The notes beneath the pieces were generated by a model. The model was given only the letters and a program-made list of their open reading frames with translations, was not told the origin of the DNA and did not search any database. This document shows positions 1 to 5,205 of a DNA stretch of 5,479 nucleotides, piece after piece. The translations under genes were made by a program, and so were the position numbers. The first letter of the stretch is position 1; every line of letters begins with the position of its first letter. The DNA is from Candidatus Saccharimonadota bacterium (lineage in GTDB: Bacteria; Patescibacteriota; Saccharimonadia; Saccharimonadales; UBA10212), in NCBI GenBank assembly GCA_028288985.1, contig JAQGHE010000012.1:1-5479 (forward strand), in the 5' to 3' direction.

Positions 1-2
1 TT

Positions 3-1067
3 ATCACCCACGAGAAGTACCGGCACATGATCTCTTCTATCGCCAGTGCCGCTAACGTCGCTACAGAGTCTGCGGATGCCCAGACCGGGCACATCAGCCG
101 CGGCTACAAACTAGCCACCGGCGAGGAGGTAACGCTAAACCTGAGGGTTGAAACCGTTCCGGCTGTTTACGGAATGGACGTGGTGATGCGCCTATTTAAC
201 ATGAAGCTGGAGTTCTTCAAGCTTGACACTCTTGGCTTGGATGAAGCGGAGTTCAGGGTCGTTGACGACATAATCAAGCACCCTACCGGCATGGTGCTGG
301 TTGTCGGGCCCACCGGGTCCGGTAAAACCACCACTCTTTATTCTATGATCAGTACCCTTAATACGCCGGAGCGTAAGATTATTACCCTGGAAGATCCAGT
401 GGAGTATAACCTGCCAGGCATTACTCAGATTCCGGTAATCGGCACTCTGGGAACGCAGCATTTTGCCGATAAGCTGCGTTCCGTACTAAGGCTTGATCCT
501 GATGTGGTGATGGTCGGCGAGATAAGAGACCAGGATACGGCCAAAACCGCCCTGCAGGGTGCATTAACCGGCCATTTAGTGCTGTCGACATTCCACGCCG
601 GAAGCGCCGCCGCGGCACTAACCAGGATGCTTGATATGGTTGGCATCAATCCCCTTTTTGCCAACGCGATGCGCGTCATAATGGCCCAGCGGCTGGTGCG
701 GCGCCTGGACGATGCTACCAGACAGCCCTATCAGCCGGATGATGGGCTGCGGGCGCAGCTGCAAGCGGTCATCGATACCTTTCCACCAAATCTGGAGAAG
801 CCCGATCTTAGCAACGTGACTCTATATAAGCCAGGCAGCTCGCCGGCTAATCCATTCGGCTACTCCGGGCAGCTGGCCTTGCGCGAACAGCTGGTTATGT
901 CCCCTGGGCTGCAGCAGCTGCTGCGCCAGCCGGCCTCGCAAATAACTACTGACGAACTCCAAGCTAAAGCGGTTGAAGATGGCATGAAAACTATGCTGCA
1001 AGACGGCATTCTAAAAGTTCTAGCCGGCCAGACTACGGTTGAAGAAGTCTACAGGGTGGTCGGTTAA
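3..1067 (+). CDS. pilB: Type IV pilus / type II secretion assembly ATPase (PilB/GspE family), 5'-truncated by window edge
   Basis: This is the C-terminal 354 residues of a secretion-superfamily hexameric ATPase that powers pilus subunit assembly at the inner face of the membrane. The frame is open from base 3, so the Met codon at 27 is internal and the true start lies outside the window. Counting from that Met, I see the Walker A motif GPTGSGKTT (94-102), the Asp box ITLEDPVEY (119-127), Walker B within LDPDVVMVGEIRD (156-168), and the His box TGHLVLSTFHAG (181-192). The end, GMKTMLQDGILKVLAGQTT, is typical of PilB/GspE. Both CxxC pairs of the usual zinc-binding tetracysteine element are missing: the first position reads RRLDDATR (225-232) and the second GSSPANPFGYSG (270-281). 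The visible part contains no cysteine at all. The gene symbol is by family; GspE or a competence ATPase cannot be separated from this fragment. No pilT or pilC follows, so the gene appears to end its operon. Confidence 0.93.
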   Translation: MTHEKYRHMISSIASAANVATESADAQTGHISRGYKLATGEEVTLNLRVETVPAVYGMDVVMRLFNMKLEFFKLDTLGLDEAEFRVVDDIIKHPTGMVLVVGPTGSGKTTTLYSMISTLNTPERKIITLEDPVEYNLPGITQIPVIGTLGTQHFADKLRSVLRLDPDVVMVGEIRDQDTAKTALQGALTGHLVLSTFHAGSAAAALTRMLDMVGINPLFANAMRVIMAQRLVRRLDDATRQPYQPDDGLRAQLQAVIDTFPPNLEKPDLSNVTLYKPGSSPANPFGYSGQLALREQLVMSPGLQQLLRQPASQITTDELQAKAVEDGMKTMLQDGILKVLAGQTTVEEVYRVVG

Positions 1068-1080
1068 GTACTAATAGCTG

Positions 1081-1109
1081 TTGCATCCAAAGGTGTTTTC
1101 AGGTAGAAT
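1081..1109 (+). promoter_or_regulatory. Predicted promoter of rplS
   Basis: TTGCAT (1081-1086) and TAGAAT (1104-1109) are separated by exactly 17 bases and match the sigma-70 consensus at 4 of 6 and 5 of 6 positions. Transcription would start near 1116-1117, only 4 or 5 bases before the rplS ATG at 1121. No Shine-Dalgarno is present in the gap, so the mRNA would be nearly leaderless. This is a sequence match only. Confidence 0.6.
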
Positions 1110-1120
1110 AATTTGGATTT

Positions 1121-1711
1121 ATGCAAAGTATTGCCCAGCAAATTCAAGCCAAGCACATGAAGCACGCCGTTGTGGATATTAAAAGCGGCGATACTGTTCG
1201 TGTGCATCAAAAAATTGTTGAGGGCGGCAAAGAACGTGTCCAGATTTTTGAAGGACTTATTATTAAAGTTAGCCGCCGCGGCAGCCTGACGCAGACATTT
1301 ACCGTCCGCCGCATTTCAAGCGGCATCGGCGTTGAAAAAAGTTACCTTATCCATTCGCCGAACATCCTTAAAGTTGAAGTTGTCCGCCGCAGCCGGGTTC
1401 GCCGCAACTACCTTACCTATATGCGCGCCCGAACCGGTAAAAGTGCTCGCTTAACCAGCGTTGATTTTGACCGCGGCGCGGTTAATACCGTCGAAGACAA
1501 GGCCGCTGAGGCCGAAGAAGCTAAGATTCACGATCAGCAGCTAGATAGCTATGACCCTGAGGCCGCCAAAGAAGAGAAGGCTGAGGCAAAGGAAGCCCAG
1601 TCCGAAGCCACAGCAGAGCCAGCCAAAACAGAAGTAGAGAAACTGGAAGAAAACCCGGTTCTAAAAGCCTCTGGGCACAACCCTGCCGAAGATCAAAACA
1701 AAGAAAAATAA
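1121..1711 (+). CDS. rplS: 50S ribosomal protein L19 with long charged C-terminal tail
   Basis: L19 is a large-subunit protein located near the interface with the 30S subunit. Residues 1 to about 112 align with the family from memory: GDTVRVHQKIVEGGKERVQI (23-42), FEGLII, the RRGSLTQTFTVRRIS stretch, GVEKSYLIHSP (70-80), and the basic VEVVRRSRVRRNYLTYMRAR segment. Family members usually stop near residue 115 to 120. Here about 84 more residues follow, rich in Ala, Glu and Lys and predicted to be disordered or helical, without cysteine or a recognisable domain. The ATG at 1121 is chosen because it gives the normal L19 N-terminus and sits just after a good promoter; no Shine-Dalgarno is visible. 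The gene is transcribed alone: the next gene downstream is convergent and ends 36 bases away. The usual trmD/rimM/rpsP neighbours are not upstream; a pilus ATPase gene is. Confidence 0.97.
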   Translation: MQSIAQQIQAKHMKHAVVDIKSGDTVRVHQKIVEGGKERVQIFEGLIIKVSRRGSLTQTFTVRRISSGIGVEKSYLIHSPNILKVEVVRRSRVRRNYLTYMRARTGKSARLTSVDFDRGAVNTVEDKAAEAEEAKIHDQQLDSYDPEAAKEEKAEAKEAQSEATAEPAKTEVEKLEENPVLKASGHNPAEDQNKEK

Positions 1712-1747
1712 TTATTAGTCACAGCCGGGGCTACTGATCGTTTATTA

Positions 1748-2302
1748 CTATCGGCTGCGTGAAAAGGCTGTCACTGCTATTTCGCCGGCGCCTCTCGCGA
1801 TAGCTCCAACATTTCTTGGGGCGTTTGCGATGGCAATTTCATGCTCAAACGGCGAGAATTTATATAGCATAAAACGACTCATCCCACGCTTCTCCGGCAA
1901 AGGGATATCGAGGCTTTTTCCTACAGCCATAACCCCTTCTTGTCCGTCTACCAGATTAGGAAATAGTACCTCCACCCCCTCTACCCGAAAAGGTGTGTCT
2001 ATTTCTCCGGCTCCGATTAATTCGGGCGGAGAGGAACCGGCGGTTATCTGCTCGTACTGCTCAAACCGTATAGGGTAGGCCGGGTATAGGCTGATGTCCA
2101 GACCGGATAGATCCATCCGGGCTACGTTTTTTGCTTCGGGCTGGGATATTCTGGCCATAGCCTCAAGCGTGGCAAAATGCCTGCGGATAACTTCCTGAAG
2201 GTCTCTGCCTTTCTCCAAACTGCGATCGGAGGGATCTTTAAGCTCGGCAAACGCGTGATGCGTGCCAGTTCCCCTCATCCCCCTTACGCTTTCAGTTAGC
2301 AT
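1748..2302 (-). CDS. Hypothetical protein, about 184 aa, family not recognised
   Basis: I do not recognise this protein. It has no signal peptide, membrane segment, cysteine or obvious catalytic motif in the 184-residue form. The N-terminal third is charged and probably helical (around RSLEKGRDLQEVIRRHFATL), and the rest looks like a mixed alpha/beta domain with short hydrophobic strands such as VEGVEVLFPNLV and GVMAVGKSLDIPL, then a segment ending IAVTAFSRSR. The ATG start at 2302 is chosen because an extended -10 (TG-T-TTTACT, minus strand 2317-2309) places the predicted transcription start exactly on that ATG. An in-frame TTG at 2332 would add ten residues, and a perfect TATAAT at 2362-2357 could serve that form. 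It is convergent with rplS and divergent from rnhB, splitting two genes that are often neighbours. The opposite strand also shows an open frame here, but its product looks like a shadow. Confidence 0.72.
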   Translation of the reverse strand: MLTESVRGMRGTGTHHAFAELKDPSDRSLEKGRDLQEVIRRHFATLEAMARISQPEAKNVARMDLSGLDISLYPAYPIRFEQYEQITAGSSPPELIGAGEIDTPFRVEGVEVLFPNLVDGQEGVMAVGKSLDIPLPEKRGMSRFMLYKFSPFEHEIAIANAPRNVGAIARGAGEIAVTAFSRSR

Positions 2303-2308
2303 TTCATC

Positions 2309-2317
2309 AGTAAAACA
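2309..2317 (-). promoter_or_regulatory. Predicted extended -10 of the hypothetical gene at 1748-2302
   Basis: On the minus strand, TG (2317-2316), one base, then TTTACT (2314-2309) form an extended -10 element with 4 of 6 consensus positions in the hexamer. Counting from its last base as -7, position +1 falls on base 2302, the A of the chosen ATG, implying a leaderless transcript. No convincing -35 is seen at 16 to 18 bases spacing. A competing minus-strand TATAAT lies at 2362-2357 and would give an 18-base leader before the TTG at 2332. Confidence 0.4.
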
Positions 2318-2345
2318 TGGCCTATCCGGCAAGGACTGTGAAATT

Positions 2346-2354
2346 TGTTACACT
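2346..2354 (+). promoter_or_regulatory. Predicted extended -10 of rnhB-yraN
   Basis: TGTTACACT has the extended -10 form TG-n-TACACT. Position +1 would be base 2361, one base before the rnhB ATG at 2362, so the operon transcript would be leaderless. The -35 region at the usual distance (CCGGCA, 2326-2331) does not match consensus, which is tolerated by extended -10 promoters. No Shine-Dalgarno precedes the ATG. Confidence 0.5.
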
Positions 2355-2361
2355 GAATTAT

Positions 2362-2940
2362 ATGGAGATTGTAGGCATAGATGAAGTTGGCCGGGGGTGC
2401 CTAGCGGGACCGCTTCTGGTTGTGGCGGCCCGAGCAATATCGGAACTTCCAAGCGGTTTAGATGACTCCAAAGTGCTTAGCCGCCAAGTTCGCGAAGAAT
2501 TATTTATCTTGCTCGCTGAAGCTTGTGAATTTGGCGAAGGATGGGTTAAATCCTCAGAAATTGACGGCCTTGGCTTAACCGCCGCCACTAAACTGGGAGT
2601 CAGGCGGGCTCTGCGGAATTTGAGGGTCGCGAAAGATGAGCCGATTGTAATGGACGGTAATTATAATTACGCTCCAGGAATTTATAAGAATGTTTCGGTG
2701 ATCATCGCGGCGGACGCGCTTGTGCCCATAGTCTCGGCGGCTAGCATTTATGCCAAAGTTAGGCGCGATGAATATATGCGCAGCTTGGCGCACCGCTATC
2801 CGAAGTATGGATTTGAAACAAATGTCGGATACGGCACGGCTTTTCATTTAGCGGCCATAGACTCCCTGGGGATTATAAAAAACTTACACCGGCGCAGTTT
2901 TGGCCCTTTGCAGCTGCTTCAAGAAAATCTGGAAAGATGA
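2362..2940 (+). CDS. rnhB: Ribonuclease HII
   Basis: RNase HII cleaves the RNA strand of RNA-DNA hybrids and starts removal of single ribonucleotides left in DNA. The 192-residue product has the full family signature: GIDEVGRG (5-12) with catalytic D7 and E8 and the GRG loop that reads the ribose 2'-OH, DDSKVLS (34-40), a third acidic residue in MDGN (D98), and a fourth in the segment before VSAASIYAKVRRDEY (D118). The C-terminal YPKYGF, GYGT (156-159, with the tyrosine used at the RNA-DNA junction) and HRRSFGPL are also normal. An upstream in-frame ATG at 2317 would add 15 residues, but the family begins just before GIDEVGRG, so ATG 2362 is preferred; an extended -10 ends eight bases before it. 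The last codons overlap the start of the next gene by ATGA, indicating translational coupling. Confidence 0.97.
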   Translation: MEIVGIDEVGRGCLAGPLLVVAARAISELPSGLDDSKVLSRQVREELFILLAEACEFGEGWVKSSEIDGLGLTAATKLGVRRALRNLRVAKDEPIVMDGNYNYAPGIYKNVSVIIAADALVPIVSAASIYAKVRRDEYMRSLAHRYPKYGFETNVGYGTAFHLAAIDSLGIIKNLHRRSFGPLQLLQENLER

Positions 2941-3281
2941 ATACTACCGGCATAGGCAAAGAGGCTGAAGATGCCGCTGCAGCACATCTGACAAAACAGG
3001 GTTACGAGATTCTGGCTCGCAATTGGCGCCGGCGCGTCTGCGAGATCGATATAGTCGCCAAGAAGAATAAAGTTGTTTATTTTGTGGAAGTAAAATACCG
3101 CACTTCTGAAGCTCAGGGCTCCGGGCTGGAGTACATTACGCCCCAAAAGACGCGCCAGCTTAAATTTGCCGCCCAGCAGTGGATCGCGGAAAGCGAGTGG
3201 GAGGGGGACTATCGGATTCTGGCCGCCTCGGTAGCGTCTGATCGGCTGGTACCGATCATAGAGCAAGTCGTGGAAATCTAG
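2937..3281 (+). CDS. yraN: YraN/UPF0102 family protein (PD-(D/E)XK nuclease fold)
   Basis: This 114-residue protein belongs to the UPF0102/YraN family, a small Holliday-junction-resolvase-like fold commonly encoded next to rnhB; its exact cellular role is not established. The family pattern is clear: GKEAEDAAAAHLTKQGYEIL (7-26), N29 of the LARNWR segment, CEIDIVAK (35-42, family consensus GEIDLIA) and FVEVKYR (49-55). The putative metal and catalytic residues of the nuclease fold, E36/D38 and E51-x-K53, are present. The Gly normally preceding EID is Cys here, and the C-terminal YR-F-D strand reads YRILAAS, lacking the usual Asp. Its ATG overlaps the rnhB stop as ATGA, so it is translated by coupling from rnhB and shares its transcript. 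Its TAG stop overlaps that of the convergent gene in a single CTAG. Confidence 0.92.
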   Translation: MNTTGIGKEAEDAAAAHLTKQGYEILARNWRRRVCEIDIVAKKNKVVYFVEVKYRTSEAQGSGLEYITPQKTRQLKFAAQQWIAESEWEGDYRILAASVASDRLVPIIEQVVEI

Positions 3282-3700
3282 GCTCTTTTAACTTCGATGA
3301 CTGTCTGAGTATCAGACTCGTCGATGGCAGGGAACAGCTCTCTATCTGGCTGACTTATCTCTGACTCATCCACCTCGTGCAGCCGCTTACTGCTGAATTC
3401 CAGGCTGATCATGTAACTTCCTGGGTAGAGCAGCGCGCTCGTGTGCAGCCTGACCTGCTCAAAGCTAGGCAGATGATTTATTCTAATGACCTCGTGTTCG
3501 ATCACTTTGTTTTTACCCTTGTGAACTACTTTAGCCGACTTTACCCGCAGCCCCTTCTGATTAAAAATGAGCCTTTTGCTTGGAGGACCAAATCTTTCGC
3601 CGACAATTTCAAGCAGAGTCAAAGCGCCGCCAGAGGAATCAATAGTAAGTTTGTAGCTGCTTGGCACAAAACGGGGTACTGCTTTTGAAGTTTTTCTCAT
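3278..3700 (-). CDS. Stand-alone M1 aminopeptidase N-terminal-domain-like protein, no catalytic domain
   Basis: The 140-residue product resembles, throughout its length, the N-terminal beta-sandwich of M1 metallopeptidases (aminopeptidase N family). RFVPSSYKLTIDSS (10-23) matches the opening xVP-x-x-Y-x-L-x-x strand; KRLIFNQKGLRVKSAKV (42-58) matches the strand with the 'lh...l.i..a.v' pattern; YPGSYMISLEFSS (92-104) matches the pG-x-Y-x-L-x-i-x-F-x-G strand; and ELFPAIDESDTQTVIEV (121-137) matches the family's AR-x-x-FP-x-x-DEP-x-x-KA-x-F motif, with C, P and KA changed. M1 enzymes continue for several hundred residues to GAMEN and HEXXH; here the gene stops at the end of this domain, and the stretch between the pG-Y strand and the FP-x-x-DE motif is shortened. 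It therefore cannot be a peptidase by itself. It could be a binding module, a partner for a full-length M1 enzyme, or a relic. The frame is clean with a good start at 3700 and a -10 element nearby. Assignment is from memory of the family, so moderately sure. Confidence 0.8.
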   Translation of the reverse strand: MRKTSKAVPRFVPSSYKLTIDSSGGALTLLEIVGERFGPPSKRLIFNQKGLRVKSAKVVHKGKNKVIEHEVIRINHLPSFEQVRLHTSALLYPGSYMISLEFSSKRLHEVDESEISQPDRELFPAIDESDTQTVIEVKRA

Positions 3701-3708
3701 CTGTTCTA

Positions 3709-3714
3709 AGTATA
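3709..3714 (-). promoter_or_regulatory. Predicted -10 of the M1-N-domain-like gene
   Basis: TATACT on the minus strand (5 of 6 consensus) ends eight bases before the ATG at 3700, putting +1 at about base 3702 and leaving a two-base leader. The -35 region is only T-rich. A second minus-strand hexamer, a perfect TATAAT at 3741-3736, would instead give a leader of about 29 bases; neither leader contains a Shine-Dalgarno. Confidence 0.4.
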
Positions 3715-3780
3715 GCCCGAACCATCGATTAAAAAATTATAAATGGGCACTAGGGTTGGAGGTTTATGTTCCTATCTTCC

Positions 3781-3809
3781 TGGACGAACGATTCCTCAGG
3801 TGCTACAAT
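3781..3809 (+). promoter_or_regulatory. Predicted promoter of nusA
   Basis: An extended -10, TGCTACAAT (3801-3809; hexamer TACAAT, 5 of 6), lies 17 bases after TGGACG (3781-3786; 4 of 6 to the -35 consensus). Transcription would start around 3816-3818, giving a leader of about 75 bases before the nusA ATG at 3892. This is the best-formed promoter in the window and the only one placed well away from its gene. Confidence 0.6.
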
Positions 3810-3821
3810 AGCAATTGAAGT

Positions 3822-3846
3822 ATCCGGCCGGCAGGTCGGATTTTTT
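3822..3846 (+). terminator. Terminator-like hairpin (putative attenuator) in the nusA leader
   Basis: ATCCGGCC (3822-3829) pairs with GGTCGGAT (3834-3841) around a GGCA loop, an 8-bp stem with one G-U pair, followed by a T run through 3846. This is the form of an intrinsic terminator. It sits after the predicted nusA promoter and before its coding region, so it would make a short RNA of about 30 bases unless read through. It could also stop read-through from rnhB-yraN, or act as a stabilising 5' hairpin. NusA itself stimulates pausing and termination at such hairpins in known bacteria. Confidence 0.55.
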
Positions 3847-3880
3847 AGTAAAAGACCCTTAATAAAAACAGTCGTTCATC

Positions 3881-3886
3881 AAGGAG
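3881..3886 (+). promoter_or_regulatory. Shine-Dalgarno of nusA
   Basis: AAGGAG lies five bases before the ATG at 3892. It decides the nusA start, since the frame is open back to an ATG at 3766 that would add 42 residues with no resemblance to NusA. It is the only clear Shine-Dalgarno at a gene start in this window. Confidence 0.8.
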
Positions 3887-3891
3887 TGATT

Positions 3892-5094
3892 ATGGAAATG
3901 GATTTTAAACAATTAGCACAAGCTATCAAAGTGATAGCTGAAGAAAAGAACTTGCCCGAAGAGCAGGTCCAAGACGTCGTACAGCAGGCTTTGGCCGCTG
4001 CCTGGCGCAGAGATTATGGCGACCGCGAGCAAGAAGTTCGTGTAGCTATGAATTTAAACACCGGCGAGGTTACGGCTTTCGTCACTAAAGAAATCGTTGA
4101 CCAAGTGGAAGACGAGCGGACACAGATAAGCAAGGGCGACGCCCAAGTTATGCGTAAGAATGCACAGGTGGGTGAGACCGTTGAGATCGTCCAGAAAGTG
4201 GAAGATTTCGGACGAGTGGCCGCTCAGACTGCCAAGCAGGTTATCCTGCAGCGCCTGCGTGAAGCGGAGCGTGAAATAGTGCTTGCCGAATATGAGGATA
4301 AAATCGGTACCCTGGTAAACGGCGTAGTTAACCGCGTAGAGGGACGCCTGGTTCGCGTAGAACTTGGCCGCGCCCAAGGCATTATGCCGGCCAGCGAGCA
4401 GATCCAGAACGAACGATACTACCCCGGCCAGCGCCTGAAGTTCTTTTTGAAAGATGTAGAAAAAGGCTTTCGCGGCCCGCAGCTGATTGTCAGCCGTGGC
4501 AGCAAGGAATTTATTGACCAGCTGTTCCGCGGTGAAGTTCCAGAGATGGAAAACAACTCCGTTGAGATAAAAGAAGTCGCCCGTGAAGCGGGTGTGCGAT
4601 CTAAGATTGCCGTATCCAGCAATGTCCCCGGTGTAGATCCTGTCGGCACATTCGTGGGCGGCCATGGCACCCGCATCAACGCCGTACGTGATGAGATTGG
4701 CAACCAGGAAATGATCGATATCGTCGTTTGGAATGAAGATCCGGCCACTTTCGTAGCCAACGCCATGAAGCCTGCCAACATTGCCAAGGTAGTGATAAAT
4801 GAAGCTAACAAAAAAGCTGTAGTAATCGTGCCGGAAGATCAGCTAAGTATCGCCATTGGTAAATCCGGGCAGAACGTCCGCCTGGCCGGAAAATTGACCG
4901 GTTACGAACTGGATGTCGAAGCCGATAAACAGCAGTCCACCCAAGACACGGTCGAAGAGGCTCCTGCCAAGGCAGAGGCAGAAGAAAAGCCGGCTAGCGA
5001 TAATATGGAGAGCAAGCCTGTTGTCCAGAAGCTCAAGAAGAAGAGCGAGCTAGAGAATTCGCTTCTAGAAGCCATCGAAGAACACGGCCAATAG
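3892..5094 (+). CDS. nusA: Transcription termination/antitermination factor NusA
   Basis: NusA binds RNA polymerase and nascent RNA and controls pausing, intrinsic termination and antitermination. The 400-residue protein has the normal order: N-terminal polymerase-binding domain (about 1-133, with RRDYGDREQEVRV and TGEVTAFVTKEIVDQVED), S1 domain (about 136-200, LVNGVVNRVEGRLVRVELGR through GPQLIVSR), KH1 (about 202-280, VPEMENNSVEIKEVAREAG, then VGTFVGGHGTRI with GGHG as GxxG) and KH2 (about 285-345, with DQLSIAIGKSGQNVRLAGKL and GKSG as GxxG). The E. coli acidic repeat domains are absent; instead there is a 55-residue charged tail that ends in a likely helix (KKKSELENSLLEAIEEHGQ). The start at 3892 is set by AAGGAG and by homology. 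The gene has its own promoter and leader hairpin and is not followed by ylxR or infB, unlike the usual rimP-nusA-infB operon. Confidence 0.97.
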   Translation: MEMDFKQLAQAIKVIAEEKNLPEEQVQDVVQQALAAAWRRDYGDREQEVRVAMNLNTGEVTAFVTKEIVDQVEDERTQISKGDAQVMRKNAQVGETVEIVQKVEDFGRVAAQTAKQVILQRLREAEREIVLAEYEDKIGTLVNGVVNRVEGRLVRVELGRAQGIMPASEQIQNERYYPGQRLKFFLKDVEKGFRGPQLIVSRGSKEFIDQLFRGEVPEMENNSVEIKEVAREAGVRSKIAVSSNVPGVDPVGTFVGGHGTRINAVRDEIGNQEMIDIVVWNEDPATFVANAMKPANIAKVVINEANKKAVVIVPEDQLSIAIGKSGQNVRLAGKLTGYELDVEADKQQSTQDTVEEAPAKAEAEEKPASDNMESKPVVQKLKKKSELENSLLEAIEEHGQ

Positions 5095-5170
5095 CTACTG
5101 CTTCATTGCTAGAGTCTTGCTGACCTGCCCTCTATCGGAGAACACCGTGCCACTTCAATTCAAGACTGTG

Positions 5171-5199
5171 TTGAAATATGTCTAAAATTATTGTATTGT
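5171..5199 (+). promoter_or_regulatory. Predicted promoter of the deoxyribosyltransferase-like gene
   Basis: TTGAAA (5171-5176; 5 of 6) and TATTGT (5194-5199; 4 of 6) are 17 bases apart. Counting places +1 at 5206, the A of the start codon, so the mRNA would be leaderless. An overlapping TAAAAT (5183-5188) is an alternative -10 with an 11-base leader but no good -35. TTCAA (5159-5163) and TTGAA (5171-5175) form a short inverted repeat over the -35; five bases are too few to call an operator. Confidence 0.45.
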
Positions 5200-5205
5200 A
5201 ATACC

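Noticed and set aside
1722..1757. CAGCCG/CGGCTG inverted repeat between the convergent ends of rplS and the minus-strand gene, as a shared terminator
   Set aside because: The stem is six base pairs (seven with a G-T pair) with a loop of over 20 bases and no T run directly after it on either strand.
1830..2078. 82-codon plus-strand open frame inside the minus-strand gene
   Set aside because: Low-complexity Ser/Pro/Thr composition typical of an antisense shadow, and no start signal of its own.
2317..2361. Earlier rnhB start at ATG 2317
   Set aside because: It adds 15 residues not found in RNase HII and lies upstream of the extended -10 that best fits rnhB.
3377..3688. 103-codon plus-strand open frame opposite the M1-N-domain-like gene
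   Set aside because: The minus strand gives a coherent M1-like domain pattern; the plus-strand product resembles no family and has no promoter or ribosome site.
3766..3891. In-frame N-terminal extension of NusA from ATG 3766, preceded by GGAGG
   Set aside because: The 42 extra residues do not resemble NusA, the GGAGG is only three bases from the ATG, and the segment contains the nusA promoter and leader hairpin. AAGGAG before ATG 3892 fits better.
4054..4811. Two long minus-strand open frames inside nusA
   Set aside because: They are antisense to the conserved S1 and KH domains and have no family resemblance; the codon pattern of nusA explains them.
5092..5111. TAGC/GCTA hairpin after nusA as a terminator
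   Set aside because: Only four base pairs, A/T-containing, and no T run follows.
5178..5201. Seven-codon open frame (MSKIIVL and stop) just before the gene at 5206, as a leader peptide
   Set aside because: It lies inside the predicted promoter, has no ribosome site, and an open frame this short is expected by chance.
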